Assembly: GCA_030867875.1 (NCBI GenBank)
Contig: JAOWCC010000930.1
Coordinates: 62,001 to 126,000, forward strand
DNA length: 64,000 nt
Reading direction: 5' to 3'
Origin: Actinernus sp. WN-2022
Taxonomy: Eukaryota; Cnidaria; Anthozoa; Actiniaria; Actinernidae
Shown here: piece by piece, positions 54,060-64,000 of the stretch
How positions within the stretch are numbered: position 1 is the first letter of the stretch
Layout of the letters: each line of letters starts with the position of its first letter
Position numbers and translations under genes: made by a program
Notes under the pieces: model-generated
What the model was told of the DNA's origin: nothing
Databases searched by the model: none
The model's input: only the letters and a program-made list of their open reading frames with translations

Positions 54060-54235
54060 TATCGGCCGACGTATCGACCGACCCTCGACCGACATGTCCA
54101 CCGACTACCAGTTTACCGACTGTCGGCCATTAGGCTGTCGAGGGCCGAGTGTCGGTGATCAATCGGCCGACTCTCGATGAATCATCATGTCGGCCGACAT
54201 TCAGAATAGTCAAGTGTCGGCCGAGTAGTGGTCAG
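54060..54235. repeat. Cluster of tcggccgac-type motifs
   Basis: About a dozen variants of (c)gaccgac or tcggccga in 175 bases on both strands, without a fixed period. The cluster forms several short palindromes. Confidence 0.6.
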
Positions 54236-54689
54236 ACATTTTCATTTTCAGCCAACGTATATGTACTTTATTAATTGTAAAAATGCTATCTTCGAGTTAC
54301 GAATCAAAGTAACCGATCTCCAAAGTAACGATAACATTTGATGCTTATTAATAAATCGCGAAAGTAGCAATGCCCCGAAAGTAGCGACCCCAATATTTGC
54401 AAATGTTATTTTATTATTTGACGTCGGATTTATATATCCTATTCCAGACTATAATGCTCGAAAACCATACCCTGTCCAGCGACAGGTCTCGTGGTGATTT
54501 TACCGAGCGCTATAATGCAACGTCTGTCTGTAGAGTAAAACCTATCAGCTATAATCTAATGTACCAAGGAGTGTGCCGTAGAAGGAGCTAATAAAGTGCA
54601 TCTGTATCTGTAACGCATTAATCGGTCTTGCGCGAGTGGATGTAGAAAAAGCATTACACAAGTATAGCATTTCTTTTATACCCACACAT

Positions 54690-54950
54690 GCATTACTTTT
54701 GGCCGCTCAGGCATAATTATCCTAGCCACATAAACATTCTCTAAGCTACACAGGCATTCTATGGGCTGCACATGCATTCTTCTAGCCAGCCGCATTCCTT
54801 TATCCGCACAGCCGCATTCGCTTAGCCGCCCAGCCGCATTCGCTTAGCCGCACAGGCATTCTCTTAGCCGCACAGATATTCTTCTAACCGCCTATTCACA
54901 ATTCTTTTGGCAACAGAGGCATTCTTTCAACCACACAGGCATTAGATAGA
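54690..54950. repeat. Degenerate ~25-bp minisatellite
   Basis: Repeats of gcattctcttagccgcacag with substitutions, about ten units. Confidence 0.75.
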
Positions 54951-55450
54951 GATAGATAACTTTATTTTACCTTGGATTGGTAAGGCTGTTTAGGCCTCTA
55001 GCGTTATAAGTTGCTAATGCCGAAAAAATGTAATAAAAAAAAACCACTACGCTAGACCAATAGAAAATACTTTAAGTTTATTGTTACTCTAAATTTGTTT
55101 ACTTAATTACTCTAATTGTATATATATACTTAGTACTAGTTCTGATGTCTTATACTAATTATTTATTACTAATTACTTACTAACAACCAATAATTGCGCA
55201 ATTGCATAATACATTACTAATAGCGTAATACATTGTTCCATTATATCAATAATGATACTAATTACTTGATGACATATATTATTTACTTGTATATATATTT
55301 ATAACATGCTGAATAAATATTTATAAAATGCTATAGAACAACATCCGTACCGCAGGTTTAAAAGACTTCAAAGAAGTCAAAGTACGGAATTCATCTGGCA
55401 GTGAGTTCCAGGCTTTAGTGGCTGTAGAAACTACTGATATCAGGCCGTAA
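54948..55450 (-). pseudogene. LINE 3' end: ORF2 C-terminus, 3' UTR and (gata)n tail
   Basis: On the minus strand ATKAWNSLPDEFRTLTSLKSFK (about 55440-55370) is the last ORF2 block. The 3' UTR then runs to a gataaagt / (tagata) tail at 54948. The tail resembles that of the LINE at 1610. Confidence 0.7.
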
Positions 55451-55621
55451 CCACTGGCATCACCAGCTTGTGTACACCCCTAAGATTCTTTATATTAATT
55501 CTGACTCTGAACATATATTCTTAATATATGCAGGAAGATAGTTATTAAGTACCTTAAATATAATAATAAGCATATCCTGTATGCGTCGATCAGCTAGAGT
55601 ATAGCCAACATGATCAGTTAT

Positions 55622-56003
55622 TAAATACAATAATAATAATATTTACATTCTCATATGGCGCATTTCTAAAACCCAATGCGCCTTACATTGGTAAAAAGTA
55701 AAAATAGAAAAACCTATTTACAAAATTAATTACAAACTAATTTACAAACTTATTTACAAACAAACGGCGGCTAACAGAAATGTTTCTTAAATAAAAATGT
55801 ACTTAACTTGATCTTATTTAAATGCCTGTACAGTCTTAGCTTAGTTGATTTGATTTCTTCAGGAATAGTGTTCCAGAGTTTAGGTGCTGAGGAAAAGAGG
55901 GCTCGATCCCCATAAGTAGTGGATTTAACAGATGGAGTGATCAGTAAAGAGCGGTTAGAGGATCGTAATGTCCGTGAAGGAGGGTATTCTTCAATAAGCG
56001 GTA
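55622..56003 (-). pseudogene. L2/CR1-type LINE: ORF2 C-terminal block and 3' UTR
   Basis: EEYPPSRTLRSSNRSLL (from about 55995) and DRALFSSAPKLWNTIPEEIK (near 55900) end in a Lys/Phe-rich tail with a stop near 55775. An (aataat) tail at 55625 follows. It appears to continue the fragment at 57195-57790, split by about 1.2 kb. Confidence 0.75.
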
Positions 56004-57194
56004 TTATAATATGGCAAGCTGGATTCGTGGCAAATGGAAAAATCTGATTGGTTCTTCAACGGTCTGGTAAATCGCCGAACGACCGGTCGGTATGGTTTTG
56101 GACTGCTGCGAGCTAAGAGTAGTTGATTAAGATTGTTTCCACACGAAACGTTTAGTGAAAAAAGATGTTTTTGACTCAAGGTATAACAAAAAGTAACGTC
56201 AGAAGATAAATAACATTGCCGAAAACCTTTTGCCAAAAAGCAATGTTTTTTTTTTTTAAACACAGACAAAATGAAAGAAAAGAAAGAGTTTATTTTGCGA
56301 CTTTTCTGAGCAACAGCCAAAACAAAGGACAAGGGACAACCGAAACTCACCTGAAAACGTTTTTCAGAATCAAAGCAAGCTAATAAAACATACCTGAAAT
56401 TTAGCTGAACCTGCTACTTTGTCGGCTCTTCAAAAATAATTATTTAGGAAACGGCGAAGTCTCACTAGTACTGAATTTATTCCAGCGAAGCATTTATAGA
56501 CAATTAACGAACCAAGGCTTTACGACAATTATCATGAAAGTAGGCGAATACCAACTCTTTTTACAAGTCTTTAGAACTCTGTTCAGCAAGGCAAGGAACG
56601 ACGACTAAATTTGAAAACCGTCCGTTCAGCATTCAAGTCAACACGGGACCAAAACCATGTTTCGCAAAATGTTGAAGATTTTCACAAGAAATGACGCCAG
56701 ATTGTCCTAAGCGATGACGATGACAAGTAAACAATCCCTAGTATTACATTTGACGAGTTGAAGAGTTTTTGTACACATTTAGCCGGATTTTCTTTACTCT
56801 TTTTTCGGGTAAATCGAGGTGAACTTCCGTAACTTAATTTTTATACTTCCTTACACCAAATCTACTTAACATTGAAAGGGTTTCAATCTTTCCCTCAGCC
56901 AATCAGAAATGACCTCTCATTAAACTGACCAATCAGACACAATGCTACTGTTGCTTGCGAAATAAACCATTGCAGTGTTACATGAATTGTAGGAAAAAAA
57001 GAACTGAAGCACAGCTTTGTTCAGCAAAAGCCATATAATAAAACAATTATTGACCAAACTTGTTCGGTCCGGATGGGGGAATATTGGTATCGTTCTTTTT
57101 TGTGTGTGCATACACACACAAAACAGAACTCGACCAATATCCCCCCATCCGGACCGAACAGGCTTGGTCAATAACAAGGCTTGGTCAATAACCT
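56004..57194. other. Insert between two parts of an L2/CR1-type LINE
   Basis: Separates consecutive ORF2 segments of the same LINE. It contains a 119-codon minus-strand ORF (56350-55991) of no recognised family. A palindromic element lies near its right edge (57048-57174). No terminal repeats of the whole insert were found. Confidence 0.45.
57048..57174. repeat. Palindromic element, ~60-bp arms
   Basis: ttgaccaaacttgttcggtc at 57050 pairs with gaccgaacaggcttggtcaa ending at 57171, around a gtgtgtg..cacacac centre. A partial extra copy of ggcttggtcaataac follows at 57177. Confidence 0.8.
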
Positions 57195-57790
57195 CTATTT
57201 AGGTACTTGGGTGATTGCCCATGTAAGATCTTATAAGTAATAATAAGAATATTGAAGTTAATCCTTTCCTCAACCGGAAGCCAAGACGCGCTGCAGTGTT
57301 CTGGATCCTCTGAAGTTTATCCTTCTGATATTTAGGTATGCCATATCAAAGGCTATTACAGTAATCTAGTCGTGAAATTAAAAGAGAATTGAAAAGCATC
57401 TTAAGTCAATCATAAGAGAAATACTTCCTTATTCGTCCAATGGACCTTATAGCAAAATGGCTTTTTTTACAGGTTTCATTTACTTGATTATAAAAAAAAC
57501 AAATTCTTATCCATAATTACACCTAAGTTCCTAGCCTTCTCCGATCCTTTACTTCTATTCTGGCGTCACCAAGGATGAAGCAACTCCGTCTTTTCAGGAT
57601 TACTAAGAAGCATAGTCTTGGTATTCCAAGGAAATACATCTTCTACACCTTGCCGGAGACTGTGGAGTGCGTTGACTGATTACTCAGGGTTGACAGCAAT
57701 ATATATCTGGGTGTCATCCGCGTAAAAATACATTGAAGTTTGACGACTGATCTCTAAATATATCTTAAAGGCTCTTTCAAGTTTATTACT
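57195..57790 (-). pseudogene. L2/CR1-type LINE RT fragment
   Basis: On the minus strand: YFYADDTQIYI (57698-57735), a PEKTELL segment, NLGVIMD, then a YCNSL..GIPKYQ / LQRIQNTAARL block near 57340. These are RT block 5 and the region after it. Several stops and frameshifts. 57790-58080 holds nothing recognised. Confidence 0.75.
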
Positions 57791-58083
57791 ATCGGACTTA
57801 TGGCAGTGATGTCATACGAAGGAGCAGTAGGTGAAGTGTGACATTATAAAAGATTTCTAGGGGTACATTTTTGATAAAAAAAGAGAGCATCCTTTTGTGA
57901 CAGGATCAAAAAGAGACATTTTGGAGACATTTTATTTTACTGTTTAGGAATTTAGTTTAGCATATAGGGAGTAAGCATGTAGGAATGTTTTTCCTGTGTT
58001 CGTGGGTTTTCTTTGTACATGTTGGCAATTTCCCATATTGTGCAACTGATTTATATCACCATAGATGAACAGATCAGGATATC

Positions 58084-58982
58084 GAGCCTCCTACAGCAGA
58101 CCCCCGCGGCGACTTCCGTTTCACTTCCTGCTCAGAAGAGCAATACCTTCCTTTCTCGGCGATTAGCCAATCAGAGTGAGCTTCTGATATCCGTGGTTGT
58201 GAGAACTTTGACCTTTTCACGTGAATCATAATCAGAAGGACTTGTCGCTTTCTCTCGAAATTCATTGTTGAAATGGCATTCGAAGACTGTTTAATCTGAA
58301 CATTGAATCTGTTTCGACAGATTCAAGATCCCCAGAACTTGAGTGAACATCAAAAGCAATCATTAAGGCGATCGTTCCCGATAAGAAGGATGTTTTCGTG
58401 AACTTTACCGACCGGTTACGGTTTGGACGCATGTCTCCTCGAGCTCTCTTGATATCTCAGCCGAAGTCTTTTCTGCTTCGGAGAAGCGATTCAACTTGTT
58501 AAAACAGTTTCAACATACAAACAATGAAGCACCGTATGCAGAGTACTCTTCGATATTTACATTGACTGTGCGGCACAGCAGTAAAGGTATATCTAGTTTG
58601 GCCCTATCTAACTTGGCTGCCAAATTCCAAATATGCTAATTCTTCTCGCTGCTATTGACTCAATTTTGGAACAAATGAAACAAACTTGTTCGTTGACTTT
58701 CTTTGGAGTGTTTTCTTTAAGATCCAAGTTCATTTAGAGAGCATTCATTGAGGTATAATCATAGTATGATGAGGATTTAAAGCGGGGATCGCAAATCAAG
58801 CGATCAAAGTTGGCGGGGAAAAAGACGGGTGTCAAATTTACGTCAAGCTGTGTGTTTACATTACGAACGATTTGATTGGTTAGCCGTTACAATAGAGAAA
58901 GGAATGTATTGCTCTTCTGAGCAGACCGTTATGGCGGGAAAGTGAAACGGAAGTTGCCGCGGGGGTCTGCTCTAGGAGGCTA
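58084..58982. mobile_element. 899-bp TIR element with 8-bp duplication
   Basis: Ends agcctccta(c/g)agcagacc.. then gcggc(g/a)acttccgtttcac. Arms are roughly 75-90 bp with one indel. Direct duplication aggatatc lies at 58076-58083 and 58983-58990. Same terminus as the 95-bp palindrome at 24349. The interior has no transposase. Confidence 0.9.
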
Positions 58983-59393
58983 AGGATATCCTGACCGAAT
59001 TAATTATCATCCCAAAAGGGTGGTTTTACTCCTATACACAAACTGTTCCGAGCATGTAGACTGATGCCATGTACTACACTAGAATTTGGATATCAAAAGG
59101 ACCAGTAGTTCCTAAGGCTTGTCCGTGGGTTTGAGCGTTTTGGAAAGAACAAGTTAATGGTTGTTAAAGAAGAAGAAAGAACTTCTTCGAAGCGAAGGTA
59201 GGATTATCTTGATTCTAGAACATTGACTTCAGTTACGATGTTCATAGATTAATTTACAATTATAAATTTAGTCTTTAGAGAAATTTAGCATTTTTATCAA
59301 TAGCTAATAAAATAATAATAATAAATGGTTTATTTTATGTCGAAGATACAGGAAGCCGTTACCGGGTCTCCCAAGCCAGAGGCTTATGTTTAA

Positions 59394-61229
59394 AGTCGCA
59401 GTGTCACGGTACTGCGCATGTGTGAAAATCTGATGATTTGTGGATTGCGTTCCGGCCCGGAACGAAGTTCTCAGAGGGGTGAAATATCGATTTTTAAATC
59501 GACTTCCATCATTGTTTTTTTAACTCATCCTTGCCTCCTTTGGTCATTTATGGAAATGTAAGATGTGCTAAATAAGTTTTAGTTATTTGTTTATTCAAAA
59601 TTAGTCGTTGCAGACTGCAACACAACTAAAACAAAAAAGCATAAGTGATGCTTACCGGCGGGGAAAACGGCCAATGAGTACTCTGAATACAGCAGCCGAA
59701 AAACGCAAGAAATTGGAAACTTTTTGGCATTCCAACCAGAAGCGAAGAGGGTTACAATTTGGATGTCCAGTAGAGTTTACGAAACACATGGCAACCTTTC
59801 AAGTCGTATTATAATGATATGGCAATTTTCAACAGCGATACGAAGAAATATATATCTACGGCTTAGAAACGAGGCTGAAATTATATGAAATGACCGGAGT
59901 GCAAAGACTGTACGAAAAGTTAGATAAAACCTTTATTTGCTGGCAAAAAAACCTCATGAACTCAAACACGATATCCTTGTGAGCAATCGACATACATATG
60001 AAGCTATATAAGTTATCATCGACTACATTAGAGTCAAACATCGAACTGCTATGAAACCGCTTGTGACAGCACTTTGGTGACAAGCGAACTTTTCAACTTT
60101 CGACACGGTCGCTAAACTGTACGAAATCTCCAAGAATAAATTCCTAATGTCCAAACTAACGGAGAAAACTGAAAGAGGAAATCCTTGTGAGCAATCGACA
60201 TACATATGAAGCTATATAAGTTATCATCGACTACATGAGAGTCAAACATCGAACTGCTATGAAACCGCTTGTGACAGTTTACGCACTTTGGTGACAAGCG
60301 AACTTTTCAACTTTCGACACGGTCGCTAAACTGTACGAAATATCCAAGAATAAATCCCTAATGTCCAAACTAACGGGGAAAACTGAAAGAGGAAATCCTT
60401 GTGACCAAACAACATACATATGAAGCTCCAGAAGTGATTATTGAATACATGAGAACCCATAGAGCAAACTGATAATAATGTAACTGATGTAACATGCTAT
60501 TAGTTTCACGGACATTTGTGACTACGTGCTAAACTCGCGCTACAGCATAGCTTGAAATACTGTACGAAAACTCCCGTTTAAATTTTTTCTGATGCCGAAA
60601 GAACCATAGAATCTTAAACAGATATCTTTCTGACCAATCGACATAAATATTAAGCTGTGAAAGTAAGTTTCCAGTCCATAACAGCCGATAGTGCAAACTA
60701 GTAAACAGCCACTCGTAGTCCGAAAGTACTTAACTTTTTAGCGCAAATGTATGTGTTACGTTTCCAAACTTTAAGACAAGAAATCGTCCATAGAATGTTC
60801 TATATTTTTTACAGCAGAGAACTGTGTTATTAGTTATGTAGAAATAAAACAATGGTGCCATTTGGAGAATTATTTCATGTCAAAAGTGCACAACGAAGAA
60901 ATATATATCTATGGACGCGAGCAGCTTGTTTCACTTTGGTCAAATTCGGACTGTTTACGACTGGAAACAGCAAAAAATACAAGCAAGTAATGAAATATAG
61001 ATACCATTCTTTACTCAATTCTGTTTACCTTGGATGTAGGAAGAATATAATCCTTGTAAATCTCGCCATATACTGTGCATAACTACAATCTGTGAATACG
61101 GCTAACACCCGAACAGTGTTGGCGTTTCCTGCAAATTATTTTGATTGATTCTCATTGGATGTTACACAATGCAGCTGTCAATTCAATGTCTGGAAACTGT
61201 GACATGCGCAGTACCGTGACACTGCTCCT
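59394..61229. mobile_element. TTAA-flanked (Kolobok-like) element, 1.8 kb
   Basis: Inverted ends with gcagtgtcacggtactgcgc (from 59394 and to 61229) are flanked by TTAA (59390-59393, 61230-61233). The first bases of the two ends differ slightly (agtc, agga). Inside there is a 68-codon basic ORF (59608-59814, KQKSISDAYRRGKRP..) that might be a transposase remnant, and a ~212-bp tandem duplication. TTAA duplication supports Kolobok or piggyBac-type transposition. Confidence 0.8.
59965..60420. repeat. ~212-bp tandem repeat inside the TTAA element
   Basis: gtgagcaatcgacatacata, gttatcatcgactacat, gaactgctatgaaaccgc and ctttcgacacggtcgctaa occur twice (about 59975 and 60185), with a third partial copy from about 60395. 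Copies differ by a 9-base gtttacgca-type indel. Confidence 0.85.
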
Positions 61230-61233
61230 TTAA

Positions 61234-62540
61234 GTATTCCGACGAACTCCAGGGTCGAATTGGAATTTAGCGGGTTCAAGCTGTGTGATTTAGCTTGAAT
61301 TATTAGAATATATAGTAGCTTTAGTTTAATAGAATTATGTAGCAATAACTTCAGTTTAAACTTTAAAAGCCCTAGCTTTAGTTATTTCTCTAGATCATTA
61401 TATCTTTCCGGAATTCAGCCTAAAGTTAACATTTGCTTTAAACCAGTTAATTCGCTCAATATTACTTAACCTTAGTGCACAGTATAGCTCTAAACAGAAT
61501 AATTAATTTGTTTCATGTTAAGTTTGACTGCAGGATAATAACCTTTTTGTTCACTGGTAAACATGGCTTCCAAAGGGTCACTGTCAGGTCATAATCTATG
61601 TACACAAATTAGCGTTTCCTGCACCGAATTATTGTAGCTAACTTCCTGGTGTAATCCCTAAACCAAGTTTGTTCATGAATAGTAAATTATGACAAGGAAT
61701 ATATATTATTAACTTTTCAATGATTCTCCAGAGCAGTAAACAACTATAGTACTTTGCTAGTATTCAATTACCTACCTGTATCCCATAGTTACACAACTTG
61801 TGATGCCATTTCCTGTGCTGTTAATAACACACTGGTTTTCAAGACTCAGTATTTCTGTTTATTAAATTAAACCATTTGAACAGCTATAACATCATAACAA
61901 TTATGTTCTCAATTGTTTGCTCTTTTTACAGCTAGTAGCATTAATTTTATACTAGACGTTTGCCCTAAATTTGATTTATAATTAATTCGTTAACATTTTA
62001 TGCCATAATCCTGCCAGAATAGTGTTCAATCCTACTATACAAACTATACTCATTTCAGTCTCATTGTTAGTTCTGTTAGTTCATTTACTTGTCAGTTTGG
62101 TTAGCTATTACGAGTCATTGTATATTGCATCAGACATATATTTTCTGTAACTTTCGCTTTCAGTTACTGTAATGCTTTATACTCGTTCCCGTTTTGTTTT
62201 GGTAGTTTGAAATACGCTTTGTTTATTTTAGTATACTATAATATAATATACTACAATTTGCCTTACAAATTGTAATGTGGAAATTATGCACTCTTGTATG
62301 TAAGCTTTAAAATTATTTTGCTTTTAATAAATATCCAGTCAACAACTCTTGCAATCCTAAGCTTGTTTAAACCCGCGCTGAGTCGATCAGGGATATTGCT
62401 TGATTCACAAAGGAGCAATGTGATGTGCAGCGGACTTATTAATTTCAGGGAAAGTAACTTGACGGTGAGTTGCTGTCATCCGGAAGTCGACTTGTCAAGT
62501 TTTTTACAGTAATAAATTACTTCTTTAAGGATATTATCTA
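61234..62540. other. AT-rich, no gene seen
   Basis: No ORF or repeat family recognised. The 3' part may belong to the 5' UTR of the LINE that follows. Confidence 0.35.
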
Positions 62541-62577
62541 CAACAGAACCGGAAACAGAAATCCACGACCTATTAAT

Positions 62578-62934
62578 ATGATTAGATCACAAGATCGTCC
62601 ACATCACCCACGAGCAGACCTCGGGAGTCCACGGTCTGGACACCAACTCAACTTTACGCCACAGCTGGCACCCCCTGTCCAACACCAGCCCATGCAGTAT
62701 ACTCGGGGACCAAACATAAGTGGACAGAGTTATGCTGAGATTGCCAGCAGCGTTCCTAGAGTTTTGGGAGGTTCAACCAGCGAGCCTGTCCAACGTCCAC
62801 CCAGTACACCAATGTTGAGCAAAGGCCCACCTCACAAAGAGGTGGAGGGGGGTTGTATTGACAGTACAGCCCTCCCCGATCCGAACATCATTATGAAGCT
62901 TTTCAAGATTTACGACATGCTCAGGCAGACCTAG
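62578..62934 (+). CDS. Possible LINE ORF1 fragment, Pro/Ser/Gln-rich
   Basis: From the Met at 62578 the frame reads MIRSQDRPHHPRADLGSP.. and is rich in Pro, Ser and Gln, with AEIASSVPRVLGG and a short helical end, MKLFKIYDMLRQT. It stops about 105 bases before the endonuclease frame, where ORF1 of a LINE ends. It has no coiled coil or SGNH motif, so it may be a short or truncated ORF1. The ORF is open back to 62470. Confidence 0.45.
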   Translation: MIRSQDRPHHPRADLGSPRSGHQLNFTPQLAPPVQHQPMQYTRGPNISGQSYAEIASSVPRVLGGSTSEPVQRPPSTPMLSKGPPHKEVEGGCIDSTALPDPNIIMKLFKIYDMLRQT

Positions 62935-63039
62935 TCATGTCAGAGGTATCTCTTCCGTTCTTCCTAATTTGTTTGAGTAGCCATATATAATTTCTATATT
63001 TTATGTGTTATTGTAAGGATGTTTTTCAGGCCTTACCTC

Positions 63040-64000
63040 ATCTTCTAAAACTAAGCTGTTGGAATATCAATGGACTTGGAAATCGTTCTGTTTTTGAAAA
63101 TAAGTTATTACATAGTGATTTTTAAAATAATATAAAAAATATTGATTTATTGATTCTTTCGGAAATTTGGGGCCATGAAGCTCTTGGTATTCTAGATATT
63201 ACAGGTTTTGATATCATTTCTATAAATCACCCGAGGAAACTAAATCATAAGCGATCGGGGAGGTTCTCTGGGGGAGTCCTGCTTGCAGTTGCATCCCACT
63301 TGCGAAAAGGCGTACATTTCATAAGAAGCTCACCAGAATTCATTTGGAGCAGATTATATAAAGATTTCTTCAAAACTGGAGAGGATATATACCTATGTTC
63401 GTGTTATATACCTCCTTATGATTCTCCGTATTTTAATCCTGATATCTTTTCCGATTTAACTAATGATATCAACTTCTTTCACAGTAAGGGAAAGGTCATT
63501 TTAGCAGGAGATTTGAATGCTCGTATAGGGAATTTATACGATTATATTGAGGATGACAAATCAAATCACGTTACCGTGGATTTTCTTCCTTTAGATTTAA
63601 ACATGCCCCCGAGGAGAAACTTAGATGGACAAGTCAATGCGAACGGAAAATCTCTAATAGAAATGTGCAAGGCATTAGATTTGCGCATTCTCAACGGACG
63701 AACAAAAGGAGATTCACTAGGTCGAATTACTTTCAATGGTCACCAAGGATTTAGTACTGTAGATTATATCATCACCAGTCAAAATCTGTATAAGTCGTTT
63801 GACAGTTTCATTGTTAATAAACCTTCAACATTATCGGATCACTCACAACTTGTAGCTTGGCTTAACATTACGCCCCCTACCAAAAGCAAATGTTCAGATG
63901 ATGCGAACCTGAACCCACTTCCGTTACAATTCTTATGGAAAGAAGATTCAAATACAAAATTCAGTAATGCTCTTAATTCTCCGGAAACAAGTCATTTGAT
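63040..64000 (+). pseudogene. LINE APE-type endonuclease, running off the window
   Basis: KLSCWNINGLGN (63050), then an in-frame TAA at 63123-63125. After that a frame is open to the window edge: LLILSEIWG (catalytic Glu), GGVLLAV, LAGDLNARIGN, TVDYIITSQN, and TLSDHSQLVAW (Asp-His). Close in order and wording to the endonuclease at 29014-30652, so probably the same LINE family in the opposite orientation. The RT would lie beyond 64000. Confidence 0.85.

Overview
This looks like nuclear DNA of a marine invertebrate, most likely a cnidarian (probably anthozoan). I infer that from the mix of elements: DIRS-order, CR1/L2-type LINE, Penelope-like and Polinton-type elements, tRNA-derived SINEs, and many short fold-back DNA elements in an AT-rich background. 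No bacterial operon, rRNA gene, CRISPR array or intact tRNA gene is visible. Species and chromosome position cannot be read from the sequence.

Layout. (1) 0.4-7.04 kb: a minus-strand DIRS-type retrotransposon (gag, RT, RNase H) split by a 4 kb CR1-type LINE, which is itself split by a further 2.3 kb of repeat-bearing DNA. (2) 7.2-9.5 kb: a repeat interrupted by a LINE tail, a truncated Penelope-like element with a hammerhead-like motif, and 178-bp tandem repeats. (3) 9.5-15.2 kb: a Polinton/Maverick (adintovirus-like) fragment. Three small membrane or coiled-coil ORFs and an intact integrase lie on the plus strand, converging on a decayed protein-primed DNA polymerase B on the minus strand that carries a CACTA-like insertion. 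(4) 15.3-24.5 kb: fold-back elements, a dispersed hairpin-bearing repeat, and a 1.8 kb satellite of ~134-bp units arranged as one large inverted array. (5) 24.9-35.2 kb: LINE fragments, then a CR1-type element (ORF1 esterase end, endonuclease, RT) split by a 6.3 kb, near full-length LINE of another family. That inserted LINE has an intact 783-codon ORF1 (coiled coil plus SGNH-like domain) and a broken ORF2. (6) 35.3-44 kb: mariner-like, hAT-like and other TIR elements, a SINE, and a 100-bp Penelope/hammerhead-like insertion with perfect 14-bp target duplications. (7) 44.4-48.4 kb: a GC-richer island of unrecognised coding segments, the best candidate for host or exogenous single-copy genes. 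(8) 48.8-61.2 kb: minisatellites, fold-back elements, L2/CR1 fragments and a TTAA-flanked element. (9) 62.5-64 kb: the 5' part of another LINE running off the window.

Most coding content is selfish DNA in several nested generations. The clearest histories come from target duplications: aggaccag around the LINE in DIRS, tat around the CACTA-like element, a 13-mer around the Penelope copy, ctgaatacc, gatctcac, aggatatc, cgtacatt and TTAA. The only uninterrupted long ORFs are the inserted LINE's ORF1 and the Polinton-type integrase with its small companions. All positions and repeat pairings were read by eye; family names rest on visible motifs, not database searches.
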